Shown here piece after piece: positions 48,296-61,300 of a DNA stretch of 64,000 nucleotides. The notes beneath the pieces were generated by a model. It ran no database searches. It saw nothing but the letters and a program-made list of their open reading frames with translations, and was not told the DNA's origin. Source of the stretch: Solenopsis invicta (lineage: Eukaryota; Arthropoda; Insecta; Hymenoptera; Formicidae); contig NC_052668.1 of the NCBI RefSeq assembly GCF_016802725.1, forward strand, positions 25,166,501 to 25,230,500, given 5' to 3'. The number at the start of each line of letters is the position of its first letter. Within the stretch, counting starts at the first letter, position 1. Position numbers and translations under genes: made by a program.

Positions 48296-51200
48296 TATAC
48301 CACTTGAAAAGTAAAAGAATGACATGTGAGACATTTAAATACGAATGTCCATTATGCTCCAGTTTCTAATGATAAATATAGAATTTATTAAACGTCTATA
48401 TTTCGACGTGACTTTTAACAGTCATTTGAGAAAGTTACAACGTCACAGAATCAATGGGGTCACCGATGCTATTTCTTTTTCTCATTACACGCGATCGATC
48501 TCAAAGCAAACTTTAATATCAGTGCGGCCGACTTGAAGCTCAAGCCAAACGAGGCCCCCACTTACGCACACGCAGCATGCGTCGTATCGCGACTCCGGCG
48601 GGTGCAAAAAAATGCGAAAACTTTTGCATCGTATGCGGCCTTCATTTTTATTCGCCTCGCTCTTTTTTACACTCGGATGCGACGCGACGCGACCATGCCG
48701 GAACGGGACACGCGCTTTCCCATCGGCGGCCGGATATTATTTCAGTCGGCGCATATTTCCGCAAATGAATTTTATGAAAACAGTTTTTGTTCTTTTAATT
48801 AATCGCTCCTCCGTCGCAGGGCGGGCGGTCCGCGCTTCGCCATTTCTCTTCGCGCGCGGCGAGCGGACCTCGCGAGAAACAGTCGGGGGGGCGGCTTTTA
48901 GTAATAATATTGTTTCAGAGACCGCGCGGAAAAGTGCCGCGCGACTCTCCGTCCCACCTTCTCTCCCCCCGCGCGATACGTGATTTACGTGATTTACACA
49001 AACCTGCGCGGCGACGTTACACCATCCCTTTCCCTTCCTTCTTTCCCCCGCGACGACGAAAGGGCGCCTGGAAAAATGGTTAGCGAGCAGATAATGACGC
49101 TCGTTTCTCGCAAGTTGCTCGTAGCTCCGGGGAGTTTTGCGATTCCACGGAGTAATTTGCTCGCGATTAAACGGATGGCGGGGGGAGGGGGGGAGGAGGG
49201 AATAGTCCGAACGGAAATAACGATTCTCCGCGTAACGAGAGGAGAGAACGCGATTCGATGCGCACTTCCGACAGGTAAATAGATACCGATAATCACACCG
49301 CTCGGCTGCTCGCTCCTTTCACGCGCGATGGGTTTAAAACGGTATAAATTTCTGTATAAATGTACCACACTCGATACGGCGTTTTAAACTTTATAATGCC
49401 CGGCGTTGTTCCGGATAAATACGCTTGCAAAAATAATATACCGCAGACGCGATGAATGAATTTCAATTTGGACGATTTAGCGGCCGAATCCGCCGAGTTA
49501 TTATATTTATAATCTTCGCGTTTCGTGCATTGCGCGTAAATTTATCCGCGTGCGTACATTCTATTCGAGTGTGGCCCTCTGTACTATACACGTGGCACGT
49601 GCAACGACTAAAAATATATTTCATATTTCGTCTCGGGTCCTCGAGACTCCCGGATTCGCCCGGAGTGAGCTTGTTTGCTCTTCCGCGCGATCGTAATTCT
49701 CGCTCGCCGCAAATACCGTAGTCCGTTTACGCGTGACGAGTGTGTGGCGATTAAAAGAACGAAATGATCCGGGGAGCGATCATTTTGGGGGAGGGGGGGG
49801 GAGCTCTTCGCTCGCTCGCGCTCCCAACGAAGTGCCGCATTTTGTACAAACAGGAGTAATCGACAGCCAATTAGATGGCCGGGCGGTTAGGCTAACCTTC
49901 GAACCGGCTAGGCGCGCCCCGGGTAATCGTAGCCATAAATAACATTTATCGAGGGGAGGGGGGTGGCTGGAGAAGAACGGGGGAGGAGGGGGCCCGAGAG
50001 GGGAATTTGCCCCGCGCTCTAATTGCCAATGATTACCGCGAGGCGTACGAGGAAAAATTGCCAATTTGCATCAAATGCTCGGCCGTCTCTCTCTCCCGTT
50101 TCCCGCTTCGTTTACTTACCGTCCGCCCGTCGGATTATAGATAAGCAGTTCCGCCCGTGACGTTAAATCACCTTCCGTTATCCGGCAACGGCTCGTCCCG
50201 CCAAATTTCTCTTCCGTTCGAGATACGTCGATATTAAAAAGCATCGCGAGCGCATTAATTCTCGGAGAACAAATTGCTTCGTGGATGCGGTGTACTTTAT
50301 GGATTCCCGAGGAGCAGCCGCCGCGGCCGGAGACTTCGATCATCCACCATTACGTATTTATTCAAGCGGAATCCCGTTCGGGGTACGATGGTAGGAAAAA
50401 GCACGTATTAATTCATACGGGTATATTAGGACAGCTTTCTTCTTTCCAATTTTCGATCTCACGAGCTCTCGCTCGAAAATATTCAGCGTTCTGCTGCCGC
50501 GTAGGGCGCATCAAGTATTAAACTTAACTTCGCGTTAGCAATACTTGCGAGCCCGAGCGTTATGGAGGATAGGGAATATCGAGCTCTCCTTCGCGGCCTC
50601 GTCATAAATTCGCGATGTTCAGCCGAATTTCAAGTCAATTCGTGCGAATCGTGCGCGATCGCGATCCCCCTACGCGATCTCTCCGGTCGCTTCCTCTTCC
50701 GTTTCTTCGCTTCGCCTTTTTTTTTTCTTTTTTGGTGCCGGATACGCGGAGAGGGTTCGCGTTCGCACCCGAATAGAGTTGGACGCCGCTCTCTTGAATA
50801 CACAATGCGATTTATTCGAAACGCGGCGTATAAAACACAAAGGACCGCGTATGATTGGTAAATTATTGAGGCGGACCGGATTTGTCGGCCAATCACGTAG
50901 CGCCCTTAAATAATTCAAGGGAGATACGAGCGGCGGATGTGCAAAAGCAGAGAGGGGAGCGGACCGTCGAAGGCGGCGAAAGTCATTCCGCGTGTTGATT
51001 CCCGCGTCGCAACGTCGCGAATCAATATCGCGCGCTCTCGCGACCCGGAAACAGGAACATAAACCTTTAAGAAAGTTGAGGGAAGCGGGAACGGGGGTGC
51101 CAGCTTTGGTATTTTGCCTCGGCAGCTTGCAAAGCACAGTGGGTCATTCGTTCATTCAACTGGATAAAATATTTCTGTTTAGTATGCAAAGATTCAGCCT

Positions 51201-51467
51201 AGTTCTTAATTTTATGATTATTTATGTTATTTACACTTTTTTAATGCAAATTTCGTGAATTTTATAAATGTTCCTACTTTAAGATATATAAGATTTTTCA
51301 AAACATTATATATACAAGAAAATTATGTATCAAAAAATTACAGATTATCTTATATTGCATTTGAAAGTGGTAGAAAAAATATGGCCGCGATTTTTTATCC
51401 GGATAAAAAATTATTTTAATAAGAAATAGATATGTACTCTAATAAAAATTGTATTAATGAAAATATT
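48296..51467. other. GC-rich, CpG-containing block without recognised genes
   Basis: From about 48520 to 51130 composition is much richer in G+C than its surroundings. Many overlapping frames occur on both strands (for example 48612-48983 plus, 50670-51137 minus). They are Arg/Ser/Pro-rich with no motif. Possibly intronic or regulatory DNA. Confidence 0.35.
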
Positions 51468-51655
51468 CTCAATTTTTTTATTTAATTGTAAGTACTTTAA
51501 ATATTCAAAATGATTTATGTAAAGTTTTATTGCAATGCAAAGATTAGTAAAATAAACAAAATTTATTTTTTTACAAAACAGGCGGTCACAATAAAATTTT
51601 GTATAAATCGTCTTGAATACTTAAAGTATTTGTTTACGCAAAAAATTGAGATTTT
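51468..51655. mobile_element. Inverted-repeat element with about 65-bp arms
   Basis: CTCAATTTTTTTATTTAATT ... AAGTACTTTAAATATTCAAA on the left is mirrored by an inverted relative ending TTACGCAAAAAATTGAG on the right. AT-rich and non-coding. Confidence 0.6.
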
Positions 51656-52109
51656 TTTAAAGTTGTAAATAACATTTAATTTTTAATAAAAAATAGAACA
51701 AATAAATTGTAAAAATATGTTATTAAATAAAAATATAATTTTATTCATACAATTTTTATATGCGTATAATTTTTTTGAAGTAATAATATTAACCATAGTT
51801 CCAAATTTTATTTACTTTGCAGGATTGTATGTCCTGTACATTCTTAAAAAATTTTTAAAATTATGTTATATTAATATTTTTGTAATATTTATAAATAAAG
51901 TTCGAGTTTTTCCGGTTTTGAAGTTACTTTGTTATTTTATATTAATTGTTATTTTTACATATGCAAAAGGTGTAAAATGCGAAAATGATCGAAACCTTGC
52001 TTTATCATGTGTCTATCACGTATGAAAAAATAAATAGGACCTATAATTATTAAATTTTTTTAAGAGAATCTTTTTATAAACTCCATTAAATTTGCATTAG
52101 AATAGAACA

Positions 52110-52151
<42 letters not shown>

Positions 52152-55100
52152 TATATATGTAACATAAATATTTATAAAATTAAAGAATAATGCTGAGAAT
52201 ATGCATACCAAATAGAAATACTTTTGTCGAGCAAAAATGAACAAATGACACGTGCGCCGCCGCGATTTGAAATCACAACTGCGTTTTGCATAACATCGAA
52301 ACAAATTTATTAATACCTCTATGATAGAACTATAAATACAAAACGTATCTACATACTAGCGAACGTACACACTTCCTTAATTAATGACCTCGGTTCTTTC
52401 GTACATCGTGATCCAAGCGTGATGCAGTACTGAATAGCGCCGGCCAGGATTTACGCGGGGGATTTTGTAAGCGATGCCGTAGGATACAATGTACAAAAGG
52501 GCTCCGATGCTCGCGCACTGGCTGTGCTTTGTTAAACGTTTTCATTCGACAGTCGCATAGTACGGTACAAATGTGTCTTTAGCGATCGCAGTCGCCTCGT
52601 CGAAGACCCTTCGCGTTTAGGAACTATGCCGGTTTTATACTGAAATCGCCACATATTTTGCGGGAGAATTATTTATCGCGCTGAAACACGTGTGAATGCC
52701 GAAGGGAATCGCGTCTAGTTCGGTCGGGCGACTTTAACGCGCTGAATGCAACTTGTGTGGATAGTCTCCTGTGTGCTCGGTAGTATCAAAATATAAAGTG
52801 CAAGTCGGCATACAGTTCTCTCTTGTCGTCCTGTCAATTCGAGATGATTTCCGAATTAATTTCGGTAAATTGAAGTAAATGCGTGTTTGTATGATGCTTT
52901 TATTTTTGCGAAGAAAAGTCGAAGTGCGCCGACAAATTGGCACTCGTTATTATAATATATGTAGTATTATTCCTTAAGATATCATATAAAAAAAAGGTAC
53001 CATCATGGCCCTCTCAGTTTCGACCACTTTTTCTATCTATTTAAAATGGTTAAAAAAATTTTAAAATTTACAAACATTCTTTTAAGTTTGTAGAACAAAT
53101 GTCCGTATTTTATTTTCAAAAGAAATAAATGTAATTATAATGTAATTCAATAACCCGTGTAATTTAATTATTTTCAAAGTTTCAAGAAATTTTCTTAGAA
53201 ATGAAAATAGAAATCGTCGAGTGTAGAATACCGATGATGATCCTTTAAGGATTATTCAGTAAGTAATCCAAAAGATGCGGTCATTTATTATTTATACGTA
53301 CACGGATTCTCTTGACAAATCTCCAAACAGAATTTTAAAACTATGCAGAGGGTATTACATGGTGTAAGAAATTACAGAACTAAGCTACTTATACAGCTAC
53401 ATTCGCATATAAAAAATCGCATGTTATCACATAACATAAGAAAATAATGCAATATAAAAAAATATTTGTTAACGCAATTTGTTAACAATGAACTCATTAG
53501 TCAACTCCATTTAGTTTCGCGGAGTTACGGCTATAAATATTGGTTTCTTAAACTCTCTAGCCGTCAATGATCAACAATAATTATTGCCTCCTTTCGCCAA
53601 TCGCAAGCAACAAAGATCATTTTTCTTATTTGCGGCCGGAGTGGAAACCGCGAAAATCGCGTCTCTTAAGGATTAATCTTTAGCAGTTTCTCTCGACGCA
53701 GGTGCTAGCCTATTACCGTTTTACGTAGGTGCTTTCGGCATCAACGACGAATCCCCGAAGAGGGAGGAAATAAAACATCCTTCTCGACTGTGGGTATTCC
53801 TTGTGATCCGATACGATCAGCACGGACCGGGCCGGAGAAAGACAGAGAAAGATCAAGAGAGAACTTTGGGCATAACTCAGTCTCGTTATCTGACTCGCAA
53901 ATAAGGCAGCGGAAAAGTTCGCGACATCAATCTGGGCCTCTGCCGGGAGATTCGAAGTTGAAACAATGCTTAAGTCACCCCTAACGTATGAGCCCCATGG
54001 GGTGGCGAGCTGGCGAGCGGTTGCCGCTACCGCTGCAGTACCGCGCGTCGCTTTCTCAAAGCCCGTCGATTCGATCTCATTCTCGATGTCCGTCCGGCGA
54101 GAGCAGGTCCCTCCGAGAGAGGGTTTATCCCGTGTATCTCCTCACCGAGAGACTGCACCCCCCTCGGCGTGGCGAACGTTAAATGCGCCACCCCAAACTT
54201 TATTCACCGTCCCGAAGTTTCGGGTTTCGGTTCATGACACGCCGCCGGCTGACGAAGATATCTTTGCACCGACACCGCGGAAGTCGATAGATGTGCGTTT
54301 GCCATAGGATGAAGGCGGATAAATCCGGAGAGGATCGCGACGGAAATCTCTAGCCCGTAAATTCCATTTCCGCAAGTCTTATTTTGGCTTTCTTTCTCGA
54401 TCTGATCTTTTTCTTTAGCAGCCTGATTTCAATCATGTAAACTCGATCAATTATAATCTAAAGAGCACCAATAGTTCGCCGTAGTTGGCCAATATACGTT
54501 CCGTTAGCTATCTATCTACCTACTTATCTATTTAACTGTCTACCTACTTATTTATCGTCTAGCCAGTCGAGCGTGGGGAAGACGAATTCGGATACACGAG
54601 TCTAATTAAATGCAAGAACGAAAGTCGCATTTTGGATTTATATATTCTTCCCTCACGTTCTATCTTATATTAGAGTGAATTTATTCGAGAAGACGGAATA
54701 ATAATTCGCCCGCGGGAAATACGCATTCGCCAAACGACGTCTAAGATAGCACAGGAGAGATAGCAGCGATGTCGATCGTGTGATTTATCGGAAAACGTCA
54801 ATTTCAAAGACGGAACGGTGTCACAATTCCGTTTTCGTTAATCGTTTTATCAGTTGTAAAACTCAATTCTCCTACGCCGCTTATTCGCCTCGTCTGCAAC
54901 CCTAGCATACAGTTTTTACGGTTGTCTTCTATTTACATAAACTTCAAGTTCGCCCGATCGATCTCCGATCGCGACGCACTTAGCGGACCGTTTATTTTTT
55001 TTTATTTTTTTTTAATGCGATTATATAATATAATACATATCTATAACACCTTTTTTTTCGCTCGCGATAACTTGACGATACCTTTCCTCCTCTCGATAGT

Positions 55101-55253
55101 TAAGGGCTAGTCGATTATGCGGCAGATCTGCCGTGAGTCGCGTGCTAAAGTTAGGACGATCAGCGCGGTTAAACCACGAAGACAATGAGAACGACACACG
55201 AGTCGAGCCCCTCGCGCGCGACTCAATCGATATATCGGCGCTTACTTCGTTTG
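51656..55253. other. AT-rich then CpG-containing sequence, includes 3' flank of a minus-strand gene
   Basis: A long (TA)n lies at 52111-52159. From about 52370 the DNA is GC-richer. The part just left of 55254 should contain the 3' untranslated region of the exon at 55254-55412. Frames at 53790-53984 and 53966-54307 are unrecognised and not called. Confidence 0.4.
52111..52159. repeat. (TA)n microsatellite
   Basis: About 49 bases of alternating T and A with one phase break. Confidence 0.95.
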
Positions 55254-55412
55254 TCATTTGGCATCGTACGATGCTTGCGCATTGATACCGTTTAAATTAT
55301 TCATGGGGTTCAGGACGTTATGGGCGCTCGTGCTGGCTGGCGCTGGATATCCGTTGTGGTTATGGGCCGCCGCTTCCCCGTTCGCCTGTCGCTGAGGTCC
55401 GCCCGCTACGTT
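55254..55412 (-). CDS. C-terminal coding exon of an unidentified minus-strand gene
   Basis: On the minus strand a strong polypyrimidine tract and acceptor (CTTCTTTTATCTTGCAG) precede a 159-base exon with one open phase, ending in TGA at 55256-55254. The other two phases close early. It encodes 52 residues beginning NVAGGPQRQANGEAAAHNHN and ending NAQASYDAK, rich in Asn and Ala with scattered Gly and Pro. This looks like the flexible tail of a larger protein such as an RNA-binding, nuclear or membrane protein, but no family was recognised. Upstream exons would lie to the right, at higher coordinates; none was identified with confidence, so the preceding intron is probably very long. The coding call rests on acceptor quality, phase and composition, not homology. 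Confidence 0.55.
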   Translation of the reverse strand, partial: NVAGGPQRQANGEAAAHNHNGYPAPASTSAHNVLNPMNNLNGINAQASYDAK

Positions 55413-56630
55413 CTGCAAGATAAAAGAAGACGCGTGAGGATTACACGGGCCGTCCCTGTACGGTGTACGGTGGTCGGTGTTTTTCTCTTTCAATTTCGCT
55501 CGATCGACGATCTCGACTTAGCGGAGAATTTATGTGACCGGGGGCACACGTCCTTCATAAAGAGTGCCGTGGAACAATATATCGCCGCGGGGCAGCAAAA
55601 ACCCGATCGAAGCAGCGCATTCGTATTTCTCTATTTGATCTCTATGTACGAAACGTTTTTTTTTTCTCTATACATTTATGTACACGCTTTTTGTTTTGTT
55701 AAAGCTTTTTTCGACAACTAACGTAAGCTATGTGATTTATATCAATGCCTGTGATACCGTACCACTGAAGGTGAATCGCACTGACCGCCTTAGTTAACAA
55801 ATTCTGGTTAGAGTGACTCGTGTGTCCTTGTCTAGATTATAACTCTAGCTGCAACATAGATTGAGAAAGAAGATTTAATTAACCATTTGTTAATTATCGC
55901 TGAAGAATATTGTTGCAACTAGTCGCGACTATTGTTCCGGAAAAAGACGCGCGTGGACGATTTTCTCTCGCAATTTTGCTCGACGTGTGTGATGCGATGG
56001 CAATATTTAAAATGTCCAGATCGAGAAGGTCTTTTATTCGAAAAGACGTCATTGAACTTATTCGGGGCGGTGCATAAAATAGAAGATTAAACAAAAATTA
56101 ATGGTGGCATACAGTAAGTTTTATGTGCTCACTCTTTTTGGGATTAATTAGGAAATGTTAATTATTAGGAATATAACTCGTTAATTTAATCACGTCGCTG
56201 AGCTTGACACGTGATTAAAAATAAAACATGCATCATATCGTTTACCGAAATGGTTTTTAATATTTTACATATAACGACCGTAACGCGCACATTTACTCTA
56301 AATTGGATAAACTTTATGGATTCTACCAATTTCCCTCTCCGAGTTGCGTTTAACCGAGCAAGAAGCACATCGGTTAAGAATTAGAGGTTCAATTTATTCT
56401 CGGAACTCATTTATCAAGCGCTTAAATGCATATCAGAATGTATAAGGCGAATTTGTAATTCTGAAGAATTTAATCCGATTAGCGAGCAACTTACAAAATC
56501 CAAGAATAAATTCGGTCGATCAATCGACCTCAGCAGCCTCGTTATTTGATTTTAACAATTATTCACGTCGCGGCACGCAGAATCCAGAGTTCCCGCCCTC
56601 AAGGGGTTGACAACGTTAACGAATTCGCGT

Positions 56631-56660
56631 TTCTCTCTCTCTCTCTCTCTCTCTCTCTTT
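56631..56660. repeat. (CT)n microsatellite
   Basis: About 13 CT units. Confidence 0.95.
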
Positions 56661-58303
56661 TCTCTTGTCCCCTCGCTCCTTGCGCAACATCGCCGTCTAA
56701 GTCTCCACTTCAAAAACAAAAGGCCGGAGGAACGAATTTGTATCTCTCAGTGCCCGGGCAAAAAGGAGGGGCGGCACAACTCGGGCGGTTCCCTCCTCTT
56801 CTTCCGTTCTTGCGACCGATTCTTTATCCATCTCTCCCCCGTCTCTCTATCCGGTGGCTATATTTGTGCGCTGATGGTACAGAGCACCCGTGGGAGAGGC
56901 AGAGAGAGCGTAGTACTAGGCTAGGTAAGTGCCGTTGAAAACTTCGAACTTCGCATTCCCTTCGACCCATCCCCCTTCCGTCTTATCCTGTCGATCTTCC
57001 TGCCTACTCTTCGTCTTCGTTGCCGCCTCGCGAACACGCGTGCCTCCTCTCCTCTCCGCTGCCCCTCTTCTCCCTTTCTTACTCTCCATCTTTCCCTTCA
57101 GTTTCTCTTAGTTTCTGCAGTAAAGGTGTTAAATTATACAGGCTTAAAATTCGGCAGACCGTGCGGCTCAACCCTTCGTGACGGAATTCTCCCACCCCCG
57201 CCACGATTTCGGCCCGTAAGTTGATCATACTAACTTTCGCACGGCGCCGAATTAAGCCTCCACTTTCGGCAATTATCCCGCGCCGCGGAAAGTCTCGTTG
57301 CGACGCGATGAACGAACGCGTTGTCTGTCTTAATTATGATATTTTATTTCGAAGAATTGCGACAGTATACAAGTTGCAACGGAATTTATTAATGATAAAT
57401 CGCGATTATCTACTTGTTTTAAGACTTTTAAATATTACGTCATATTATTTTTACAATATACGTTTCTATACATAACTTTGCTTTTGTTTGTCGCTGTATG
57501 CATGGGGGAGCAAGGACGAAGGAGGACAAATCTGTCTCGCGATCCCGTGAAAGAGGCGTTATCTCCGAAGTGTCTTAATAAAGCATTTTTCTCGTTTTTA
57601 AAACGCAAGAAAGCGTAGGCGGCACAGAATACGGCTGCGGAGTAATTAACTCGTAAATAATTATGATAAAAGTGACAAAGCGTCGCTAGAGAAATGCTTT
57701 ATCATCCGTCTCCGCGGCGGGGGGCAATTTTTTTTCCTTAGGAAGGATCCTTAAATCTCGTCGCCGTGAGAACCCTTTCCCCTGTAGCCACCAGCAAGAC
57801 TTTTGTCTCTTTCTCTCTCTTCTTACTTCATGCCCTCGCCTTTCGGCGCGCACCTCTCTCTCTCTCTCTCTTTCTCTTATATCTCCCTATCCTCGGTCTC
57901 TTGTCTTAGAGGGTCCCGCTCGTAATTAAGAAATCTCCGTGGAAAGCACCAGACCACCGTTGAACGCTGCTATGGGTTAAATTAAGTCTATGACTTATTC
58001 AAGTTTTATCTACAATTGCCAGAGGAGGAATTACCGCGCTGTGGATTTACTGCCGACGTCGTAATCAAACGACACGCGCTTTGCGGGATCCGGTGTATGT
58101 GGGCAGATAGAGGATTCTATAACGTGGGTCCCCTTCGAAGTCAAACACCACATCTCTTCAAACTCTCTTCTTGTAACTGTTGGAAATTTCGTAGCGTACA
58201 GAAGATAATTTTAGCTGGAGCATAATATTATGCTCTAGATAACCGAGCAGCTTTTCTCGCGTTTGCTCTCATCTCCCGCTGTAATCTCCTGGTTTTTCCT
58301 ACC

Positions 58304-58309
58304 TTTCTT

Positions 58310-58347
<38 letters not shown>

Positions 58348-58370
58348 CCTCCCTCCCTCTCTTTCTTTCG
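58304..58370. repeat. CT-rich microsatellite
   Basis: CTTT, CT and CCCT units in succession over about 65 bases. Confidence 0.9.
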
Positions 58371-61300
58371 AGAAGACCTCGCACGCGCGAATAAGACATT
58401 AATCGTGACCCGGCGCGAGGGTGGTAATGCGGGGCCAGGTAGTTTGTAACTGACGGTAAATGCGGAGCATCGCCATCGCGAGGGCTTGTAGGGAATCGCG
58501 TGTCATTTGTCCGTTGATCTCCCGCGGATGGGAAAACGGCCAGGTGCGCGGCTCCTATCCGTTTCCTCCGCGCGCGCGGCGCGGCTTTTCTTACGCGCAA
58601 AAATTAGCGCCACCCACACCCGAGCGAGCGCGCTCGGCGCCGAAGGCGGGTCCGACCTTCGGCACGAGATGAGAATTAGGCAAGACGTCGTTAATCGCCC
58701 CGGGATCGTTTAGGAGCGGAATTTACTGGCGGGGGCCACCGTCAGCCAGGTACGGCCATTCCCGCACCTGATTCTTGCCCTAGGAAGAAAAGAAATTTAT
58801 TTAATAATACTCTTTCTTCCGAAAAATTAATATAAGAAAAATCATCGTGCCAATTATATTTATAGGCTGCTTTATTCAGTTCACAATGTTCGAAAGTTTG
58901 ATTGAACGTTTGATCGAGGCTCTCTTTCATCCCTTCTCATTTTATCGCTGTCAAACAACTGTAATATCGAGTGTTGGATTAAAATTCGCAGCGTATCTCG
59001 TTACCTCGATGTCGAGCTGCAAACTCGGCCGCGCGGTCGAGCGCGCCCTCGCGACCGACGGGTCCACACACTCGTCGGTAATAATCGTTATAAAAGTAAG
59101 CTCGGCCACGTAGCACATAGCTCTCCGAGTTGTTTCCCAACTAAACTCATAATCTCGCATAAGCTTGCAAGCCGGGCTTTCCCATGCGAGCTTTCTCGGC
59201 GCGCGCGTTGTATAAGGGGCCGCGCGGAGGCTTTACGTGAAATTCAGCCAAGCACGGTGCACCTAATAATGCGCTCGTTAACAAGAACGACGTGTACACG
59301 CGCGTGCGAGGGTTCGTATGTACGTGCCTCCGTCTGTCTCCCTCTTCTTTGTGTGTTCTCTCTCTCTCTCCCTCTCTCTCTGTCTTCCTGTCACGACACA
59401 GCTTACGCTACGTTGACCAAGAGGCAATCTAATCGGCTGATCGATCGGCGATCGATTAGGCCGCCCTATGGAACTTGTTATGTCTGGAAAACATCTTGAC
59501 TACGGTGCGTTTAGAGATTACCGTGATAAATTAATTCTCTGGTGTGAAATCACTTTTTGATTTTTTTTAAATATATTTTAAATTTAATTACTGATAGAAT
59601 ATTCATTTTGTGTAATTTTATGACATCCCCCTGTGTAATTCTAAACAGATCGTATTCGCATGTACAACGATAGATCTACAATGAAGGATTAATGATGGAC
59701 TAATGGCTTTGTTCAGTGTGGGAATACGCTCGTGGCTCTGTATAGTACTGCATTACGATGATGCGCGTCCATTTCGCTAAACGCTACATTTCGAGGGATT
59801 AACCGTGCGCTACATTAATTATTATTAATGGTATCATATCCTATTCTGACACATTCTATTCGGGTATTCTAATGCATACGTTATATCGATCACTAAGTGT
59901 TTCATTCATATCATAGCAACTATTTTAAATCAATTCCGTATAATTAACGCAATACCGACAATGGAAACTGTGTATGATTGTACAAAAGTACGCGCATTTT
60001 TTTACAGTTATAAATCCTTTGAATGGGGAATAGCCATTTTCTTTTCTGTTAATTCCAAAAGTTTTTCATATTAATTTAGTTATTTTGTCAATTTTTTAAA
60101 TATTTATATGATAGAGAAGAAGGGAGTATTATGGCTATTGTGGACTTTGCGGTTACCCCTATTATTTCCGTTATTGGATCATGAATTCTAACAACTGCTT
60201 ATGGAATTATTCATTTAGCAGCCTATTGTTCTCTAATGGCGTTAAAATGTCAATACACTATAGCTGATAATTGTTAGAAGGCACTTTTACTTTTGAGCAC
60301 TTCAAAACTTTTTCAAGGTACTTATACATTCTCATTATTTTTAAACTTGAGTGTATTATCATACGAATGTATGCACGCTCAAGTGTTTTTTTTTGTTATC
60401 TAACTTTTTATTTGGCTGTATACATTTCAAGTTATGCAAAGTTAAACAATAACAGGATTTTGTTAATATGACTTTTTAAACGAAATTTTTGTATCAAAAT
60501 ATTTCTTCGATAAATCGATTGTCATTTTAGAGGATTGTGTTCAGAAACGTAAGAGATATAATTTTGTTGTTTAATGTTAAACAAGGATAAAACGATATCT
60601 TTAATGTTTCTAAACGCAGGAAAATTCTGAAAAACGAAAAATTAAAAATATATAATTTTGGAACAAAATTCTGTATGTTTTTTAAATTAAACCAATTTTT
60701 TTAAATTGACTTTTGAGCTAACTATATTAACATTCCTTTCATCGATTACGCAGTGCGTCACACTTATAAATCACGTCCTAAGTAATAAATGTTTTATTAC
60801 TTTGAGTCTAAAATCTGTTAACACTTTGACGAATATAGCCGTTCAAATTTTAATATCAAATAATGATTGTTAACAAAGTTATTCAATAAAATGAAAATGG
60901 GTGCCATATTTACGTCCTTCTCCTCCACAATTCTCTACATTTTGCGTTAAAAAATAATAAACGAACAGGTAACGGGACATTTTGTCAAGTTACATAATTT
61001 TCCACTTCTTCAATTTTTCGTTTCGAGTTCGATACGTCCGTCACGCGTATTTGCTTCGCTCCCTCTCCCTCCAGCCCCTGATCAAATGGATATTGAACAC
61101 TCAGATCTAATAAAAGCGACGTTAAATTGAAAGTTTAATTTCGTCGAAATTAGTCGGCCGCGTTCAACGAACTTTCAGAAATCTAATCGCCTGGAAGCAA
61201 TATAGAGGACGTTGTAATACTTCGTTCCCCGTACGAATCTCGTACTGCGCACATTGATCCTCTTAAATTCCCATGTACCTCCCGTCTTGGCATTAGCATA

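Noticed and set aside
58723..58779. Possible small minus-strand exon (acceptor TCTTCCTAG, reading GKNQVREWPYLADGG) or 12-base micro-exon
   Set aside because: The acceptor is fair and an internal CAG|GTGCGG donor exists, but nothing links it to the exon at 55254 and the peptide is not recognised.
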